A DNA stretch of 14,889 nucleotides. It comes from an uncultured Moraxella sp. (GTDB lineage Bacteria; Pseudomonadota; Gammaproteobacteria; Pseudomonadales; Moraxellaceae). A program made the translations under genes and the position numbers. Every line of letters starts with the position of its first letter. Positions within the stretch are counted from its first letter, which is position 1. Of this stretch, positions 13,646 through 14,889 are shown piece after piece. A model generated the notes under the pieces. It had not been told where the DNA came from. It saw only the letters and a program-made list of their open reading frames with translations, and ran no database searches. Where the stretch lies: contig CALJUC010000246.1 in assembly GCA_937975585.1 (NCBI GenBank), positions 1 to 14,889 of the forward strand, written 5' to 3'.

Positions 13646-14827
13646 ATGCAAAACTCAATTGTTATTGTTAATGGCGCTCGTACGCCAATGGGTGGCTTTC
13701 AAGGCGATCTTGCCGATGTGCCAGTAACTCAACTAGGCGCGACTGTCATCAAAGAAGCTATCGACCGTGCTGGTATCAAACCAGAAGAAGTTGATGAAGT
13801 GATCATGGGTAATATCTTAAGCGCCGGTGTTGGCCAAAGCCCAGCACGTCAAGCAATGCGCTTAGCCGGTGTACCTGATGCAACAGGCGCGGTTAACCTA
13901 AACAAACTATGTGGCTCAGGTATGAAAGCCATCATGGACGGCGCTAACGCGATTAAAGCGGGCGAATTTGACATTATCGTTGCCGGTGGTATGGAGTCAA
14001 TGACCAACGCACCATACGTATTGCCAAAAGCACGTGGCGGCTACCGTATGGGTGATGGCGAAATCAAAGACACCATGTTCCTTGACGGTCTAAAAGATGC
14101 CGAAACTGGCAAATTAATGGGCGTATTCGCACAAGAAATGGCTGACAAACTAGGCCTTACTCGTGAAGACATGGACAAGTTTGCAATCGCTTCACTTGAG
14201 CGTGCTAACAAAGCTATCCAAGAAGGTCACTTCAAAGACGAAATCGTTCCAGTAACTGTTAAAACTCGCAAAGGCGACGTGGTAATCGATACTGACGAAC
14301 AACCTGCCAAAGCCAACATCGACAAAATCCCAACCCTAAAACCAGCCTTCTCTAAAGAAGGTACAGTAACCGCTGCTAACTCAAGCTCTATCTCTGACGG
14401 TGCCGCTGCTGTGGTATTGATGTCAGAAGAAAAAGCCAAAGAAAAAGGCCTAAAACCACTAGCACGTATCGTTGCTCAAGCGACTAACTCACAACACCCA
14501 AGCGAATTCACTATCGCACCAATCGAGTGTGTGAAAAAAGTATTGGCTAACGCTGGCTGGACCAAAGATGACGTTGACCTATGGGAAATCAACGAAGCCT
14601 TTGCAATGGTTACGATGGCAGCGATGAATGCTAACGAACTTGACCATGAAAAAGTTAACATCGAAGGCGGCGCTTGTGCCCTAGGTCACCCTATCGGTGC
14701 GTCAGGTGCGCGTATCGTTGTTACCTTAATCAACTCATTAAAACGTACTGGCGGTAAAAAAGGTATCGCTAGCCTATGTATCGGTGGTGGTGAAGCGGTT
14801 GCACTTGCTATCGAATTGATTGACTAA
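13646..14827 (+). CDS. Acetyl-CoA C-acetyltransferase (biosynthetic thiolase, AtoB/PhaA type)
   Basis: Thiolase II that condenses two acetyl-CoA to acetoacetyl-CoA, or cleaves it in reverse; cytoplasmic. The 393 residues match the family's usual length. Catalytic residues are in place: nucleophile Cys89 in NKLCGSG, NEAFA at 316-320, His348 in GHPIGASG, and Cys378 in CIGGG, the same numbering as the Zoogloea ramigera thiolase. The ATG has a strong AGGAAGGA box eight bases upstream, fitting high expression. It could serve polyhydroxybutyrate synthesis, acetoacetate or short-chain fatty-acid use, or the end of beta-oxidation; no phaB, phaC, atoDA or fadB neighbour is visible to decide, so I give no symbol. 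It appears monocistronic between the hom 3' stem and the terminator at the window end. Confidence 0.93.
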   Translation: MQNSIVIVNGARTPMGGFQGDLADVPVTQLGATVIKEAIDRAGIKPEEVDEVIMGNILSAGVGQSPARQAMRLAGVPDATGAVNLNKLCGSGMKAIMDGANAIKAGEFDIIVAGGMESMTNAPYVLPKARGGYRMGDGEIKDTMFLDGLKDAETGKLMGVFAQEMADKLGLTREDMDKFAIASLERANKAIQEGHFKDEIVPVTVKTRKGDVVIDTDEQPAKANIDKIPTLKPAFSKEGTVTAANSSSISDGAAAVVLMSEEKAKEKGLKPLARIVAQATNSQHPSEFTIAPIECVKKVLANAGWTKDDVDLWEINEAFAMVTMAAMNANELDHEKVNIEGGACALGHPIGASGARIVVTLINSLKRTGGKKGIASLCIGGGEAVALAIELID

Positions 14828-14865
14828 GCTTAATTTACCAAGCTTTCAGTTAATACACAAAAAAA

Positions 14866-14889
14866 GCCCCTCATCATATGATGAGGGGC
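14866..14889 (+). terminator. Terminator after the thiolase gene (cut by window edge)
   Basis: GCCCCTCATCAT and ATGATGAGGGGC form a perfect 24-base palindrome starting 38 bases after the stop codon, preceded by a run of A (seven bases). The T run expected on the plus strand would lie beyond the window. The A run suggests it works on both strands. Confidence 0.8.

Overview
The window looks like a chromosomal housekeeping segment of a gammaproteobacterium, most likely of the Moraxellaceae (Moraxella/Faucicola/Psychrobacter type). This is inferred from the moderate GC content, the protein sequences, and two neighbourhoods known in the Pseudomonadales: rne divergent from rluC plus a HAD phosphatase gene, and dsbC just upstream of hom. 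I see no phage, insertion-sequence transposase, CRISPR, tRNA or rRNA gene.

Layout. Positions 1-36 are the first 12 codons of rpsJ (minus strand), the start of an S10 ribosomal-protein operon leaving the window to the left. Its leader (37-319) is rich in inverted repeats and has a strong promoter and an attenuator-like rod ending in a T run. Then come, all on the minus strand, a membrane acyltransferase (321-1493), rng for RNase G (1585-3195), a HAD phosphatase (3319-3969) and rluC (3980-5119). The 795-bp divergent region 5120-5914 holds a GC-rich, self-complementary element of about 170 bp and the long rne leader. On the plus strand, rne (5915-9766) encodes a 1283-residue RNase E with a very long disordered scaffold tail. 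A bidirectional terminator separates it from a DUF808/YedI membrane protein on the minus strand (9859-10773). The right part carries three plus-strand genes, each with its own signals: dsbC (11001-11846), hom (12063-13424) and a biosynthetic thiolase (13646-14827), closed by a terminator at the window edge.

Functional theme. The left and centre are dominated by RNA metabolism: ribosomal protein S10, RNase G, a 23S rRNA pseudouridine synthase and RNase E, with the paralogous nucleases RNase E and RNase G only 2.7 kb apart. The right side is oxidative protein folding (DsbC), threonine/methionine precursor synthesis (homoserine dehydrogenase) and acetoacetyl-CoA metabolism (thiolase).

There is no obvious new defence or mobile system. 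The most interesting signals are regulatory RNA structure (rpsJ, rne and hom leaders), the 170-bp element with terminal inverted repeats between rluC and rne, a duplicated module in the RNase E tail, a large insert in the S1 domain of RNase G, and a lipobox on DsbC. All structure and homology statements were made by eye and need computation.
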